From NCBI GenBank assembly GCA_944320745.1, contig CALUIN010000004.1, forward strand, positions 40,457 through 104,456: a DNA stretch of 64,000 bases. Reading direction: 5' to 3'. This document shows positions 9,439 to 21,074 of the stretch, piece by piece (positions within the stretch are counted from its first letter, which is position 1; each line of letters starts with the position of its first letter). Under the pieces are notes generated by a model. It was not told the origin of the DNA and made no database searches. It worked only from the letters and a program-made list of their open reading frames with translations. The translations under genes were made by a program, and so were the position numbers. The stretch comes from an uncultured Alloprevotella sp. (GTDB lineage Bacteria > Bacteroidota > Bacteroidia > Bacteroidales > Bacteroidaceae).

Positions 9439-9446
9439 TATTTTTG
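9439..9446 (+). promoter_or_regulatory. Candidate -7 element of the ftsX-folK operon
   Basis: TATTTTTG matches TAnnTTTG and lies 60 bases before the ftsX ATG, in the 104-base gap after the Nudix gene. No good -33 element is seen, so this is a weaker call. Confidence 0.5.
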
Positions 9447-9505
9447 TACGAATTTTCGCGACTTGCACCCGCACGGGAGGCAGGCCGCGCCTTTCACCAC
9501 TGTCT

Positions 9506-10381
9506 ATGGGAAAGAAAAAGAAACGTAACGGCGGCACCTTCAACACCGTCACCTCCTGCATCAGCACAGCGCTCGTGCTCATCCTGCTGGGCACGGTGGT
9601 GCTCTTCGTTACGATGGCCGGCAACTTCAGCCGGTCCGTGCGCGAGAACTTTACCGTGGAAGTCCTGCTCGACGACAGCATCGCCGACGCGGAGCTGGAC
9701 CTGCTGCGCAGCGAACTGCTGGCGCAGCCCTACGCCAAGCAGGTGACCTACATCTCCAAGGAGCAGGGCACACGCGAAATGATGGAGACCCTCGGCGCCC
9801 GGCCGGAGGACTTTCTGGGCGGCAGCCCCATCCCCGCGGAGTTTGAGGTGTACCTGCGCGCCGACTACGCCAACGCCGACAGCCTGAACCGCTACCTGCC
9901 GGCCCTCAAGGCGCGCCCCCACGTCAAGGAACTGGTCTATCCGCTCGACCTGATGGACACGATGAACCACAGCATCCGCGTGGTGAGCCTGGTGTTGCTG
10001 GGCGTGGCCGTATTGCTGGCGTTCGTCTCTTTCGCCCTGATCAACAACACCGTGCGCATGAGCATCTACGCCCGCCGCTTCAGCATCCACACCATGAAGC
10101 TCGTCGGCGCGCGCCGTAGCTTCATCCGCCGGCCGTTCATGCGCCGGGCCTTCTGGATAGGCCTCGTGGCCGCACTCGTGGCCGACGGCGTGCTGCTCGG
10201 CGGCATGCTCTACCTCATCCGTATGAACACAAACGACGAGTTCGAGGTGGTCACCCCGTTCGTCATGGGCACGACGCTGGGCAGCGTCCTGGCCTGCGGC
10301 CTGCTGCTCACGCTCGTCTGCACGTTCTTCTCCGTGAACCGCCACCTGCGCATGACCACCGAGCAGATATACCTGAAATAA
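9506..10381 (+). CDS. ftsX: Cell division protein FtsX-like permease
   Basis: This 291-residue inner-membrane protein works with the ATPase FtsE to control peptidoglycan hydrolases at the division site. It has the FtsX layout: a basic N terminus (MGKKKKRNGG), a first membrane helix near residues 15-38, an extracytoplasmic loop of about 130 residues (FTVEVLLDDSIADAELD, VTYISKEQGTREMMETLG), and three further helices between residues 165 and 280. The ATG at 9506 follows a candidate promoter. ftsE is not next to it. DUF3098 and uppP follow, the order usual in Bacteroidales. Confidence 0.93.
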   Translation: MGKKKKRNGGTFNTVTSCISTALVLILLGTVVLFVTMAGNFSRSVRENFTVEVLLDDSIADAELDLLRSELLAQPYAKQVTYISKEQGTREMMETLGARPEDFLGGSPIPAEFEVYLRADYANADSLNRYLPALKARPHVKELVYPLDLMDTMNHSIRVVSLVLLGVAVLLAFVSFALINNTVRMSIYARRFSIHTMKLVGARRSFIRRPFMRRAFWIGLVAALVADGVLLGGMLYLIRMNTNDEFEVVTPFVMGTTLGSVLACGLLLTLVCTFFSVNRHLRMTTEQIYLK

Positions 10382-10457
10382 GCCGTGCCCGGCTCGTCCG
10401 CCGCCACCCGGCGGCGGCACACAGCGCAGCCCTTCCGCACAACAATCATCCCTTGAT

Positions 10458-10736
10458 ATGAACAACAAAAACCATTTCGCGTTCGACCGCGTCAACTTCA
10501 TCCTGCTGGCCATCGGTATGGCCATCGTCATCATCGGCTTCGTGCTGATGTCCGGCCCCGGCTCGCAGGAACACACGTTCAACCCCGAAATCTTCAGCGC
10601 CCGCCGCATCAAGGTCGCTCCCGTGGTCTGCCTCTTCGGCTACCTTTTCATTATCTACGCCATTATCCGCCGGCCGCGCGACAAGAAGGAGAGCGGCGCG
10701 AAGGAAGTTCCCACTCATAACGCGACCGAAGCATGA
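10458..10736 (+). CDS. DUF3098 small membrane protein
   Basis: This 92-residue protein has two hydrophobic segments (about residues 13-32 and 50-68) around a short loop SGPGSQEHTFNPEIFSARR, and a charged C-terminal tail. That matches DUF3098, found almost always between ftsX and uppP in Bacteroidetes. Its function is unknown. The conserved place between a division gene and an envelope lipid carrier gene suggests an envelope role. Its stop overlaps the uppP start (ATGA), which indicates translational coupling. Confidence 0.88.
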   Translation: MNNKNHFAFDRVNFILLAIGMAIVIIGFVLMSGPGSQEHTFNPEIFSARRIKVAPVVCLFGYLFIIYAIIRRPRDKKESGAKEVPTHNATEA

Positions 10737-11575
10737 CCTGGCTGGAAACCATCATCATCGCCGTCGTCGAGGGACTGACGGAGTTTCTCCCCGTCTCCTC
10801 GACCGGGCACATGATCATCACGCAAAGCCTCCTGGGCATGGAGAGCACGCCCTTCGTGAAGGCTTTCACCGTCATCATCCAGTTCGGCGCCATCCTGTCC
10901 GTGATATGCCTCTACTGGCGGCGCTTCTTCTACCCCGAGACCATGAAGACGAAGGGCTACACCTGGTGGCAAGCCATCTGGCGCTTCTACCTGCGGCTCA
11001 TCGTCGGCGTCATCCCGGCCGTGGTCCTCGGTCTGGCCTTCAACGACTTCATCGAGTCGAACCTGGGCAACGTGACGCTCGTGGCCGTGATGCTCATCAT
11101 CGGCGGCGTGTTCATGCTCTTCTGCGACCGCATCTTCAACAAGGGCTCCGAGGACACGCCCCTCACCTATAAGCGTGCCTTCATCATCGGCCTCATCCAG
11201 TGCGTCTCCATGATACCGGGCGTGTCGCGCTCGCTGGCCACGATCGTGGGCGGCATGGCGCAGAAGCTGACACGCAAGGCCGCCGCCGAGTTCTCCTTCT
11301 TCCTGGCCGTCCCGACCATGTTCGGCGCCACCTGCCTGGAGGGATACAAGCTCATCAGCCACGGCGACGGCAACCTGCTCATGGAGGGCAACAACCTGGC
11401 CGTACTGCTGCTGGGCAGCGTCGTTGCCTTCTTCGTAGCCATCCTGGCCATCAAGTTCTTCATCAACTTCGTCGCGAAATACGGCTTCCAGGCCTTCGGC
11501 TGGTACCGCATCGTCGTCGGCGCGGCCATACTGCTGCTGGGCCTGGCGGGCTACGAACTGAAAATGGTGGATTAA
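10733..11575 (+). CDS. uppP: Undecaprenyl-diphosphatase
   Basis: This integral membrane enzyme removes a phosphate from undecaprenyl pyrophosphate, recycling the lipid carrier for peptidoglycan and O-antigen synthesis. The 280-residue protein has the BacA signature motifs EGLTEFLPVSSTGHM (residues 13-27, with Glu17 and His26) and PGVSRS, and about eight hydrophobic segments. Gain of this enzyme is known in other bacteria to give bacitracin resistance. The start overlaps the DUF3098 stop, and truB follows after 10 bases. Confidence 0.96.
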   Translation: MTWLETIIIAVVEGLTEFLPVSSTGHMIITQSLLGMESTPFVKAFTVIIQFGAILSVICLYWRRFFYPETMKTKGYTWWQAIWRFYLRLIVGVIPAVVLGLAFNDFIESNLGNVTLVAVMLIIGGVFMLFCDRIFNKGSEDTPLTYKRAFIIGLIQCVSMIPGVSRSLATIVGGMAQKLTRKAAAEFSFFLAVPTMFGATCLEGYKLISHGDGNLLMEGNNLAVLLLGSVVAFFVAILAIKFFINFVAKYGFQAFGWYRIVVGAAILLLGLAGYELKMVD

Positions 11576-11585
11576 CCCCGTGCCT

Positions 11586-12302
11586 ATGAACTTCCTGACC
11601 GGACAGACGCTCGCTTTCGACAAACCGCTGGGGCTTACCTCCTTCGCCCTGGTGGCCAAGGTGCGCTGGCTGCTGACGCGCCGCATGGACGGCCGGAAAA
11701 TCAAGGTGGGCCACGCCGGTACGCTCGACCCGCTCGCCACGGGCGTCATGGTGCTCTGCACCGGCCGCGCCACCAAGCAGATAGCGCAACTGCAGGAGGG
11801 CACAAAGGAATACACCGCCACGCTGCGGCTGGGCGCCACTACGCCCAGTTTCGACTTGGAGCACCCCATCGACGCGACCTACCCCACGGCGCACATCACC
11901 GAGGAGGCCGTGCGCCGCGTGCTCCAGGACTTCACGGGCGACATCATGCAGGTGCCCCCGGGCTTCTCGGCCTGCAAGGTGGACGGCCGCCGCGCCTACG
12001 ACCTGGCCCGGAAAGGCAAGGAAGTGCAGCTCGAAGCCAAGCCGGTCCGCATAGACAGCATCGAGCTGACGGACTGCCGCCTGGACGAGCAGCGAATCGA
12101 CATCCACGTGACCTGCTCCAAGGGAACCTACATCCGCGCGCTGGCCCGCGACATCGGCCGCGCACTCGGCAGCGGAGCCCATCTCACCGCACTGCGCCGC
12201 ACCCGCGTCGGCAACTTCCGAGAGGCCGACTGCTTCACGCCCGAAGGCTTCGCGCAGTGGCTCCAAGAGATCGACGTCGAGACGGAACTGCCCCGCCAGT
12301 GA
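11586..12302 (+). CDS. truB: tRNA pseudouridine(55) synthase
   Basis: TruB isomerises U55 in the T-loop of almost all tRNAs. The 238-residue protein has the catalytic motif GHAGTLDPLATG, with Asp48 as the nucleophile, plus the KP motif in FDKPLGLTS and the segment SKGTYIRALARDIG. It lacks a long C-terminal PUA extension, which fits the shorter Bacteroidetes form. The start could also be the GTG six bases upstream; I prefer the ATG. It sits in the ftsX-folK operon. Confidence 0.94.
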   Translation: MNFLTGQTLAFDKPLGLTSFALVAKVRWLLTRRMDGRKIKVGHAGTLDPLATGVMVLCTGRATKQIAQLQEGTKEYTATLRLGATTPSFDLEHPIDATYPTAHITEEAVRRVLQDFTGDIMQVPPGFSACKVDGRRAYDLARKGKEVQLEAKPVRIDSIELTDCRLDEQRIDIHVTCSKGTYIRALARDIGRALGSGAHLTALRRTRVGNFREADCFTPEGFAQWLQEIDVETELPRQ

Positions 12303-12338
12303 CGCCGCCGCACCCCGTAAAACTCATCGCTACGACAT

Positions 12339-13391
12339 ATGAAGCTCTCACAATTCAAATTCAAACTCCCCGAGGAGAAAATCGCAAAATATCCGCCTCC
12401 CCATCGCGACGAAGGCCGCATGATGGTGCTCCACCGCAAGACGGGCGACATCGAACACCGCATGTTCAAGGACATCCTGGACTTCTTCGACGAGCACGAC
12501 GTATTCGTGTTCAACGACACGAAGGTGTTCCCGGCACGCCTTTACGGCAACAAGGAGAAAACGGGAGCGCGCATCGAGGTGTTCCTCCTGCGCGAGCTCA
12601 ACCAGGAGCTGCGCCTCTGGGACGTACTGGTAGACCCCGCCCGCAAAATCCGCATCGGCAACAAGCTGTACTTCGGCGAGGACAACTCCATCGTGGCCGA
12701 AGTCATCGACAACACCACGAGCCGCGGCCGCACGCTCCGCTTCCTCTACGACGGCGACCACGACGAGTTCAAGCGCTCGCTCTACGCGCTCGGCGAGGCC
12801 CCGCTGCCCCGCTTCATAGGCCGCGAGAGCGAACCCGAGGACCTGGAGCGCTTCCAGTGCATCTTCGCCCGCCACGAGGGCGCCGTCACCGCGCCGACCG
12901 CCGGACTCCACTTCTCCCGCGAGCTGATGAAGCGCATGGAAATCAAAGGCATCGACTTCGCCTACATCACCCTGCACTGCGGACTGGGCAACTTCCGCAA
13001 CACGGACGTGGAGGACCTCACCAAGCACAAGATGGACTCCGAGCAAATGTTCGTCGAGACAGCCTGCTGCACCACCGTGAACCACGCCAAGGACGAAGGC
13101 CACAAGATCGTAGCCGTGGGCACCACCGTGCAGCGCGCGCTCGAGGCCTGCGTGGGCCCCAACTGCCGCATCAAGGAGTTCGAGGGCTGGACCAACAAGT
13201 TCATCTTCCCGCCCTACGACTTCAGCGTGGCCGACGCCATGCTCTCCAACTTCCACCTGCCCTACTCCACCCTGCTCATGCTCACCGCCGCTTTCGGAGG
13301 ATACGACTACACGATGCACGCCTACGACGTGGCCCTCAAGGAGGACTACACGTTCGGCCCCTACGGCGACGTGATGCTCATCGTAGACTGA
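12339..13391 (+). CDS. queA: S-adenosylmethionine:tRNA ribosyltransferase-isomerase
   Basis: QueA transfers the ribosyl part of SAM onto 7-aminomethyl-7-deazaguanine at position 34 of tRNA, giving epoxyqueuosine. The 350-residue protein is full length. It opens [20 protein letters not shown] and has the conserved blocks [53 protein letters not shown] and [14 protein letters not shown]. Other queuosine genes are not in the window. folK follows after five bases, as is usual in Bacteroidales. Confidence 0.97.
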   Translation: MKLSQFKFKLPEEKIAKYPPPHRDEGRMMVLHRKTGDIEHRMFKDILDFFDEHDVFVFNDTKVFPARLYGNKEKTGARIEVFLLRELNQELRLWDVLVDPARKIRIGNKLYFGEDNSIVAEVIDNTTSRGRTLRFLYDGDHDEFKRSLYALGEAPLPRFIGRESEPEDLERFQCIFARHEGAVTAPTAGLHFSRELMKRMEIKGIDFAYITLHCGLGNFRNTDVEDLTKHKMDSEQMFVETACCTTVNHAKDEGHKIVAVGTTVQRALEACVGPNCRIKEFEGWTNKFIFPPYDFSVADAMLSNFHLPYSTLLMLTAAFGGYDYTMHAYDVALKEDYTFGPYGDVMLIVD

Positions 13392-13396
13392 GGCAC

Positions 13397-14317
13397 ATGA
13401 GACTCTACGTAGGGCTCGGCGCCAACACCGGCGACCGGAAACGAAACATAGAATCCGCCATACGGGCACTCGGCGGGCGCATCGGCGCCTGCGCCGGGTG
13501 CTCTTCTTTTTATGAAACGGAACCCGTAGGCTTCACCTCGCCCCACCGCTTTCTCAACGCTGTGGCCGCCTTCGACACCGCGCTGACGCCCGGCGAACTG
13601 CTCGATGCCTCGCTGGACGTGGAGCGCGCCCTGGGCCGCACGGAGAAGAGCCGCGACGGCGTGTACCACGACCGCCCCATCGACATCGACCTGCTCCTGC
13701 TGGACGACGCCGTGACGCGCACGCCGCGCCTCGTCCTGCCCCACCCGCACATGGAGCGCCGCCGCTTCGTCCTCGAACCGCTCTGCGAACTGGCGCCCGC
13801 CGTCCGCCATCCCCTGACGGGCCGGACGGCCGCCGAGATGCTGCGCGCGCTCAACCGCGCCGACATCCGCCGCCTCACGGCGCCGGACGCCCCGGCCGCC
13901 GAAGCGCTCGCCCGCCTGCTGCCCCAGCTCACCGACCATGCCGCGCCACCCACGCCCGCCGCGCTGGCCTCCCTGCTGGCCGCGGAAGGGACGCGCCTCT
14001 ACGTCGCGGCGGACGAGGAGGGACGCATCCGGGGCACTGCCACGCTGTGCCTTTGCCGCCAGCTCACGGGGACGAAGGCTTGGATAGAAGACGTCGTGGT
14101 GGACGCAGCCTGCCGCGGACGCGGCTACGGCCGCCAGCTCATAGAGCACCTCGAGGCGGAAGCTGCCCGCTCCGGCGCGCAGAGCGTCAGCCTCACCTCG
14201 CGGCCCGCACGCCGCGCCGCCAACGCGCTCTACGCCGCCTGCGGCTTTGTCCGCCGCGAGACGAACGTTTACCGCAAGGTTCTGACACCCTCCGCGGAGG
14301 GCGCCGGGGCCGGATGA
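13397..14317 (+). CDS. folK: HPPK (FolK) fused to a GNAT acetyltransferase
   Basis: The first half (about residues 1-155 of 306) is 6-hydroxymethyl-7,8-dihydropterin pyrophosphokinase, which passes pyrophosphate from ATP to the pterin in folate synthesis. Motifs are GLGANTGDR, ETEPVGF, RPIDIDLLLLDD and PHPHMERRRFVLEPL. The second half (about 160-300) looks like a Gcn5-related N-acetyltransferase: AWIEDVVVDAACRGRGYGRQLIEHL holds the acetyl-CoA loop R/QxxGxG/A, and ANALYAACGFVRRETNVYRKVL is the usual C-terminal end. The frame is continuous with no sign of an error at the junction. The acetyl acceptor is unknown. It is the last gene of the ftsX operon. The ATG at 13397 is five bases after queA. 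Confidence 0.9.
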   Translation: MRLYVGLGANTGDRKRNIESAIRALGGRIGACAGCSSFYETEPVGFTSPHRFLNAVAAFDTALTPGELLDASLDVERALGRTEKSRDGVYHDRPIDIDLLLLDDAVTRTPRLVLPHPHMERRRFVLEPLCELAPAVRHPLTGRTAAEMLRALNRADIRRLTAPDAPAAEALARLLPQLTDHAAPPTPAALASLLAAEGTRLYVAADEEGRIRGTATLCLCRQLTGTKAWIEDVVVDAACRGRGYGRQLIEHLEAEAARSGAQSVSLTSRPARRAANALYAACGFVRRETNVYRKVLTPSAEGAGAG

Positions 14318-14344
14318 AGCGCCGCGCCGCCCGCACCGGGCGGA

Positions 14345-14411
14345 AACGGGGCCTGGCCGCGGCACTACGGGGCTAAGCCCCGTTTTTACTGGCCTTAGCC
14401 CCGTAGCCGCC
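14345..14411. repeat. 21-nt repeat locus C, with opposed units forming a terminator-like hairpin
   Basis: Two well-kept units (about 14365-14406) face each other. CTACGGGGCTAAG (14365-14377) pairs perfectly with CTTAGCCCCGTAG (14394-14406), leaving TTTT in the loop. A second, smaller fold is ACGGGGC-TAA-GCCCCGT (14367-14383) followed directly by five T, a textbook intrinsic terminator for the folK fusion. A degraded unit lies on the left. The locus lies between the convergent folK fusion and the acyltransferase gene. Confidence 0.85.
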
Positions 14412-14440
14412 GGACGCGACGGCCGCTTACGACAAAAGCA

Positions 14441-14472
14441 GCGCCCGCGCACGGAAAACCGTGCGCGGGCGC
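14441..14472 (-). terminator. Hairpin terminator of the lipid A acyltransferase gene
   Basis: A perfect 14-bp stem (14441-14454 with 14459-14472) has an AAAA loop on the plus strand. On the minus strand it is followed within three bases by TTTT. It lies about 85 bases past the stop of the minus-strand acyltransferase gene. Confidence 0.8.
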
Positions 14473-14557
14473 AAACTTAGCTGAAAAACGGGGGACGAAA
14501 CGCTTTCGTGCGGAGGCGGAAGACACGCGGAGGCGGCGATGCCCGGCGCAGCCGCGC

Positions 14558-15445
14558 TCAATCGCCTTGAGCGGCGGACGCCGCGCGGCGGTGCTTCCAG
14601 CGGCGGTGGCTCCACAGCCACAGATGGGGCTGGCGGCGGATGATGCGCTCGAGTTCCTCCATGTAGATCTCGGTGATGCGATAGTCCTCGTAGGCCCTGA
14701 CGTCCTCCGTGACGAGGCGCAGGTGGAGGCGGTAATATCCGCGCTTCACGCGCCGGACGTCGGCAAAGTAGATGGCGGCGTCCACCTTCTTGGCAATGCG
14801 CTCTGTCCCGGTAAACACAGGCGTGTCCTGGTGGAGGAAGTTCACCCAGTCGTGTATGCTGTTGGGCTTGGGCGACTGGTCTGAGATGAAGCCGATGATG
14901 GTGCGCTCGCCCCGCCGGCGCATCTCGAGGATCTGCCGCAGTGCGTCGTACTTGGAAATGTTGGCCGAGCCGAAGCGCGTGCGCATCTTGTAGAAAAGTT
15001 CGTCGAAGGCCTTGCTTTCCAAGGGCCGGTACAGCTGGCCGCAATGCGTCGTGGCGCGCGTCACCCATAAGGGTATGGAGGAAATCCACTCCCAATTGCA
15101 GTAGTGGCCCAGGTAGATGAACACGAAGGGACACCGCTCGAGCGAACGCTCCATGTCGTCCACGCCCTCCACGACCATGCGGCGCTTCATCTCCTCCTCG
15201 GACATGGTGAGCAGCTTCAGGGTCTCGACCCCGTAGTCACAAAGAAAGCGGTAGAAGCGCCGCTCCACGCGCCGCCGCTCCGCCTCCGTCATCTCGGGAA
15301 AAGAGTGCGCGATGTTGGCGCGCACCACCGCGCGGCGGTAGCGCACCAGATAGTATATCACGGGATAGCATACGTCCGAAAACAGGTAGAGCACGGGCAA
15401 GGGCAACCACGACAGCAAGCGGAGCAGGCCTATGAGGATTTTCAT
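14558..15445 (-). CDS. Lipid A type lysophospholipid acyltransferase (LpxL/HtrB family)
   Basis: This 295-residue membrane-associated enzyme adds a secondary acyl chain to lipid A or a related lipid. It has one N-terminal hydrophobic anchor (residues 3-25) and the acyltransferase motif HX4E in LGHYCNWEW. Further conserved blocks are GQLYRPLESKAFDELFYKMR, IGFISDQSPKPNS, PVFTGTERIAKKVDAAIYF and the terminal HLWLWSHRRWKHRR. The family member cannot be narrowed to LpxL or LpxM. The gene is alone, with a promoter element only five bases before its ATG, so the mRNA may be leaderless or the true start may lie further in. Confidence 0.9.
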   Translation of the reverse strand: MKILIGLLRLLSWLPLPVLYLFSDVCYPVIYYLVRYRRAVVRANIAHSFPEMTEAERRRVERRFYRFLCDYGVETLKLLTMSEEEMKRRMVVEGVDDMERSLERCPFVFIYLGHYCNWEWISSIPLWVTRATTHCGQLYRPLESKAFDELFYKMRTRFGSANISKYDALRQILEMRRRGERTIIGFISDQSPKPNSIHDWVNFLHQDTPVFTGTERIAKKVDAAIYFADVRRVKRGYYRLHLRLVTEDVRAYEDYRITEIYMEELERIIRRQPHLWLWSHRRWKHRRAASAAQGD

Positions 15446-15450
15446 GATTG

Positions 15451-15458
15451 CAAAGGTA
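15451..15458 (-). promoter_or_regulatory. -7 promoter element abutting the acyltransferase start
   Basis: The minus strand reads TACCTTTG, a full match to TAnnTTTG, ending five bases before the ATG at 15445. With normal spacing, transcription would begin at or next to the A of the ATG. Confidence 0.55.
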
Positions 15459-15543
15459 GGAAAAATAATTCTATTGCCCGCCCTCTTTCCGACTTTATAA
15501 GAAACGCGCGGACGCAGCGCCGCCGGGCGGAAGCCACTCGCGC

Positions 15544-16794
15544 TCAGCGGGACTTGACGAATGCGGCCACGGCCGCTATGGCTTCCTCGCTCATGGGCAG
15601 GGCGCGGAAATAGTCCTCGGGCACGGCCATGGCCGGAAGCTGGCGCAGGAGGTGGTCGCAGGCGGGCAGCCAGACGAAGCGCACATCCGGCCGGCCCTTC
15701 AGAGCTTCCTGCCAGCGGTCAAAGTCGGCCCGCGTCACCTGGTAGTCATGACCGCCCTGCAGGAAGAGCATGGGGAGGCGCAGCCCTCGAGCCTCCGCCG
15801 GCCCGTCGTAGCGGCGGGCGGCCTGCAGGTAGGAATCGGGCAGCGCGGAGAGGATTTCCCGGCTGATGCTGTCGGCCTCGGCGCACGACATGCCTTTCAC
15901 GTCGTGCACGAGGTAGCGCATCTGCTCGCGTATGGCTTCGTCCATGGGCCGGGCCATGCCGGCCATCACCACGACGCCGGCCAGGGGGACTGCGCTGCGG
16001 CGGGCAATGCGCGGCGCCAGTGCGCCGCCGAGCGAGTGGCCGAGGACAAAAATGCGGGCCGTATCTGCCTCGGGCTGCGCGGCGGCCAGGCGCAGCGCGG
16101 CCACGGCGTCGTCCACCGTCTCCGTATTATAGTTCATCTCGGGAAATACGCTGGCCAGGCGTCCGGCATAGACGTAGGTCCGCTTGTCGTAGCGCAGGGT
16201 GGCCACGCCCCGGGCGGCCAGCCGGTGCGCCAGTTCGCGGAAGGGCTTGTTCGGTCCGAGCGTCTCGTCGCGGTCGTTGGGTCCGCTGCCATGCACGAGC
16301 ACGACGACGGGGACACGGCCCCGCGCTGCGGCAGGCAGGCAGAGCGTCCCGGGCAAGCGCACCGGGCCGTTCTCCACCGTCACCTCGCGCTCCGTGAAAC
16401 TGTCGGCCTGGGCTTCGGGCGCCGGTTCGGCCGGAGCGGGCGTAAGGGTGAGGGCCATGATGTGGCGGGTGCTGTCCGAGATCAGGGTGAAGAGCAGCGG
16501 TGTCTGCCCGAACGTGAGCCGGCGAGTGTCCTTCCGGTATCCCTGCACCTGCTCCGTGGCCCACTCGCCCTCATCGGCAAGCGGGCCGAACTGGGCGGAG
16601 AGCTGGGCGAATACGCCGGCAAAGGCCTCGGCCGAGACCTTCCCCTGGAGCGACGGGTGGAGCAGGCTGTAAATGCTGTCTCCTCGGCCGGCCTTTACGA
16701 AGTCCAACACGCGGCCGGCAAACGTGAAGTCGTCCGCCGCAGCCGGCAAGCACAAAGCAGCCAGGCACAGCCGCAACAATAAACTCCTTAACAT
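15544..16794 (-). CDS. Exported alpha/beta hydrolase with N-terminal DUF3887-like domain
   Basis: This 416-residue protein has a signal peptide (MLRSLLLRLCLAALCLPAAA). A domain of about 110 residues follows that resembles DUF3887 (FVKAGRGDSIYSLLHPSLQGKVSAEAF). The rest, from about residue 135, is an alpha/beta hydrolase of the dienelactone hydrolase/esterase kind. The oxyanion region is VLVHGSGPNDRDE, the nucleophile serine is in GHSLGG, the acid is in GGHDYQV and the histidine is in CDHLL, so the triad is complete. The substrate is unknown; an ester is likely. It follows uvrA by 48 bases on the same strand and may be read through from it. Confidence 0.88.
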   Translation of the reverse strand: MLRSLLLRLCLAALCLPAAADDFTFAGRVLDFVKAGRGDSIYSLLHPSLQGKVSAEAFAGVFAQLSAQFGPLADEGEWATEQVQGYRKDTRRLTFGQTPLLFTLISDSTRHIMALTLTPAPAEPAPEAQADSFTEREVTVENGPVRLPGTLCLPAAARGRVPVVVLVHGSGPNDRDETLGPNKPFRELAHRLAARGVATLRYDKRTYVYAGRLASVFPEMNYNTETVDDAVAALRLAAAQPEADTARIFVLGHSLGGALAPRIARRSAVPLAGVVVMAGMARPMDEAIREQMRYLVHDVKGMSCAEADSISREILSALPDSYLQAARRYDGPAEARGLRLPMLFLQGGHDYQVTRADFDRWQEALKGRPDVRFVWLPACDHLLRQLPAMAVPEDYFRALPMSEEAIAAVAAFVKSR

Positions 16795-16842
16795 GTTTCT
16801 CCTTCTTAGAAAATACTTCCTTATATAAATAAATGGTGTGGC

Positions 16843-19659
<2,817 letters not shown>

Positions 19660-19736
19660 AGTTTCCCTTTCATTAGTCGCGGCCCGGCCGGCCGGAGCGC
19701 TCACAGCCCCGCGGCGGGCGGCAGCTATCGGCAGGA

Positions 19737-19744
19737 CAAAAGTA
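19737..19744 (-). promoter_or_regulatory. -7 promoter element of uvrA
   Basis: The minus strand reads TACTTTTG, 77 bases before the uvrA ATG. A second candidate, TACCTTTG, lies 20 bases further upstream (19764-19757). The 206-base gap between uvrA and the acyltransferase gene holds nothing else I can name. Confidence 0.5.
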
Positions 19745-19865
19745 ATAAAAAAAAAGCAAAGGTAAGGCGGATTTTCTTCCGGCTTACCTTTACCGCTCTT
19801 TTAGCTCCGGGCAGGCGGCCCGCACCGGGCCTTTTCCGCGCGGTCCGCCCGTCCGCCACGTCCCG

Positions 19866-20865
19866 TCAGCGCAGCCCCAGCCAGGCATGCAGCCGCCGCG
19901 GCAGTACGGCCCGCGCAGCGGCCAGCAGGAGGCAGGTCACGGCCGTCACCAGCAGCCACTTCGCGAACCAGCCGCTCACGGGGCAGAAGCGGTCGGCAAG
20001 CTGAATAACGTAGCAGTGGCACAGGTAGACGCCGAACGACAGCCCGCCGAGCCAGCAGACGGGACGCAGCCAGCCGGCCACGCGCCCCCAAGCCTCCTCC
20101 GTCCGCCGCGAGAAGAGCAGCAGCACGACTGCCGCCGAATAGCAGAATGCCGTAGGCTTGATGCCGTAGCCGCCCGCGCCGTGCAGGCTGTGCAGCCACC
20201 ACGCCTCGCCATACGCCGCCGCGGCGAACACGACCGCCAGCAGCAGCGGCAGCCACGGAGAGTAGTCGCGGCGAGAGCGGCCCAGATGTACGCCCAGGAC
20301 GAAAAAGACCAGCCACACCGGGAAGGGGCCGGCATAGACCAAAAGCGGCAGGGCGTGGCCGCGCACCGTAACCACGCAGGTCACGGCCACGATGCTCACC
20401 GCCGACACCGCGGCCGCCGCAGCCACCCACCGCCGCGAGCAGCAGCGCTGGATAACGGGGAGCAGCAAGTAATACTGGATGATGAGCGCGATGAAGTAAT
20501 AAACGCTGAAGCCGCACAGCAGCAACATCGCCGTGCTCGTCAGCCACGAACGGCTGCCGCCGTACAGGGCGAGCACATAGAGCGGGAGCGACCACAGCAG
20601 GCAGGGCACATAGACGCGCGGCACCTGCTTTCGCCAGAAGGCTATTCTACCCCCCCCTGGTTACCAATAACTTACGGGAAAGAAAAAAGCCGCTGACGGC
20701 CAGAAACACCGGCACGGCGCAGTTCAGCAGCTGGCGCACGGCGATGGCCGCGCACGAAGCGGGGCTGTCGAAGGCGAGGCTGCCGTCGAACGTATGGATG
20801 GCCACCACCATGAGTATGGCCGCGCCGCGCAGGAAGTCGAAATAAGGTATCCGCTGTTTTGCCAT
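19866..20865 (-). pseudogene. Acyltransferase-3 (OafA/YrhL) family gene split by a frameshift at a G8 run
   Basis: Members are membrane enzymes that add acetyl or other acyl groups to sugars of surface polysaccharides. The first 72 codons (ATG at 20865, MAKQRIPYFDFLRGAAILMV then SGFFLSRKLL) match the family N terminus, then stop at 20647. The remaining 252 codons (PRVYVPCLLWSLPLY to the stop at 19866) are in another frame and carry about eight more hydrophobic segments plus FGVYLCHCYVIQL, typical of the C-terminal helices. The break lies at eight G on the coding strand (20650-20657). Removing one G would join the parts as RGGRIAFWRKQVPRVYV and give about 332 residues, the normal length. It may be a phase-variable gene caught in the off state, a recent pseudogene, or a sequencing error. 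Confidence 0.85.
20650..20657 (-). repeat. Homopolymer G8 (coding strand) inside the acyltransferase gene
   Basis: Eight consecutive C on the plus strand are eight G on the coding strand, exactly where the acyltransferase frame breaks. Runs of this length slip easily during replication and are the usual switch in phase-variable surface genes. Confidence 0.9.
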
Positions 20866-20950
20866 AATCCGTATAAGATGGGAAGAAAAAAGTCCTGCTT
20901 TCGGGGAACCCCCTCCGCTGCCGCCCGGACGGGCCGGGCGGCAGCAGGTG

Positions 20951-20958
20951 CAAAGTTA
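20951..20958 (-). promoter_or_regulatory. -7 promoter element of the acyltransferase gene
   Basis: The minus strand reads TAACTTTG, 85 bases before the ATG at 20865. An intact promoter suggests the frameshifted gene is still transcribed. Confidence 0.6.
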
Positions 20959-21044
20959 CGAATATTCCGCCGCCCGCGCGGCCCGCGGGGCCAAAAATCA
21001 CGATAAAGGGTTGGCGCACACTTGCCTGTCTGTGAGCGATTGAT

Positions 21045-21052
21045 TAACTTTG
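21045..21052 (+). promoter_or_regulatory. -7 promoter element of dsbD
   Basis: TAACTTTG lies 22 bases before the dsbD ATG. A TTG at 21022-21024, 20 bases upstream, may be the -33 element. Confidence 0.65.
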
Positions 21053-21074
21053 CCACAAAATTCGGTCAACCCTT

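Noticed and set aside
12257-13396. Upstream extension of the folK frame across queA
   Set aside because: The frame is open by chance in another phase of queA. Homology to HPPK begins only at 13397.
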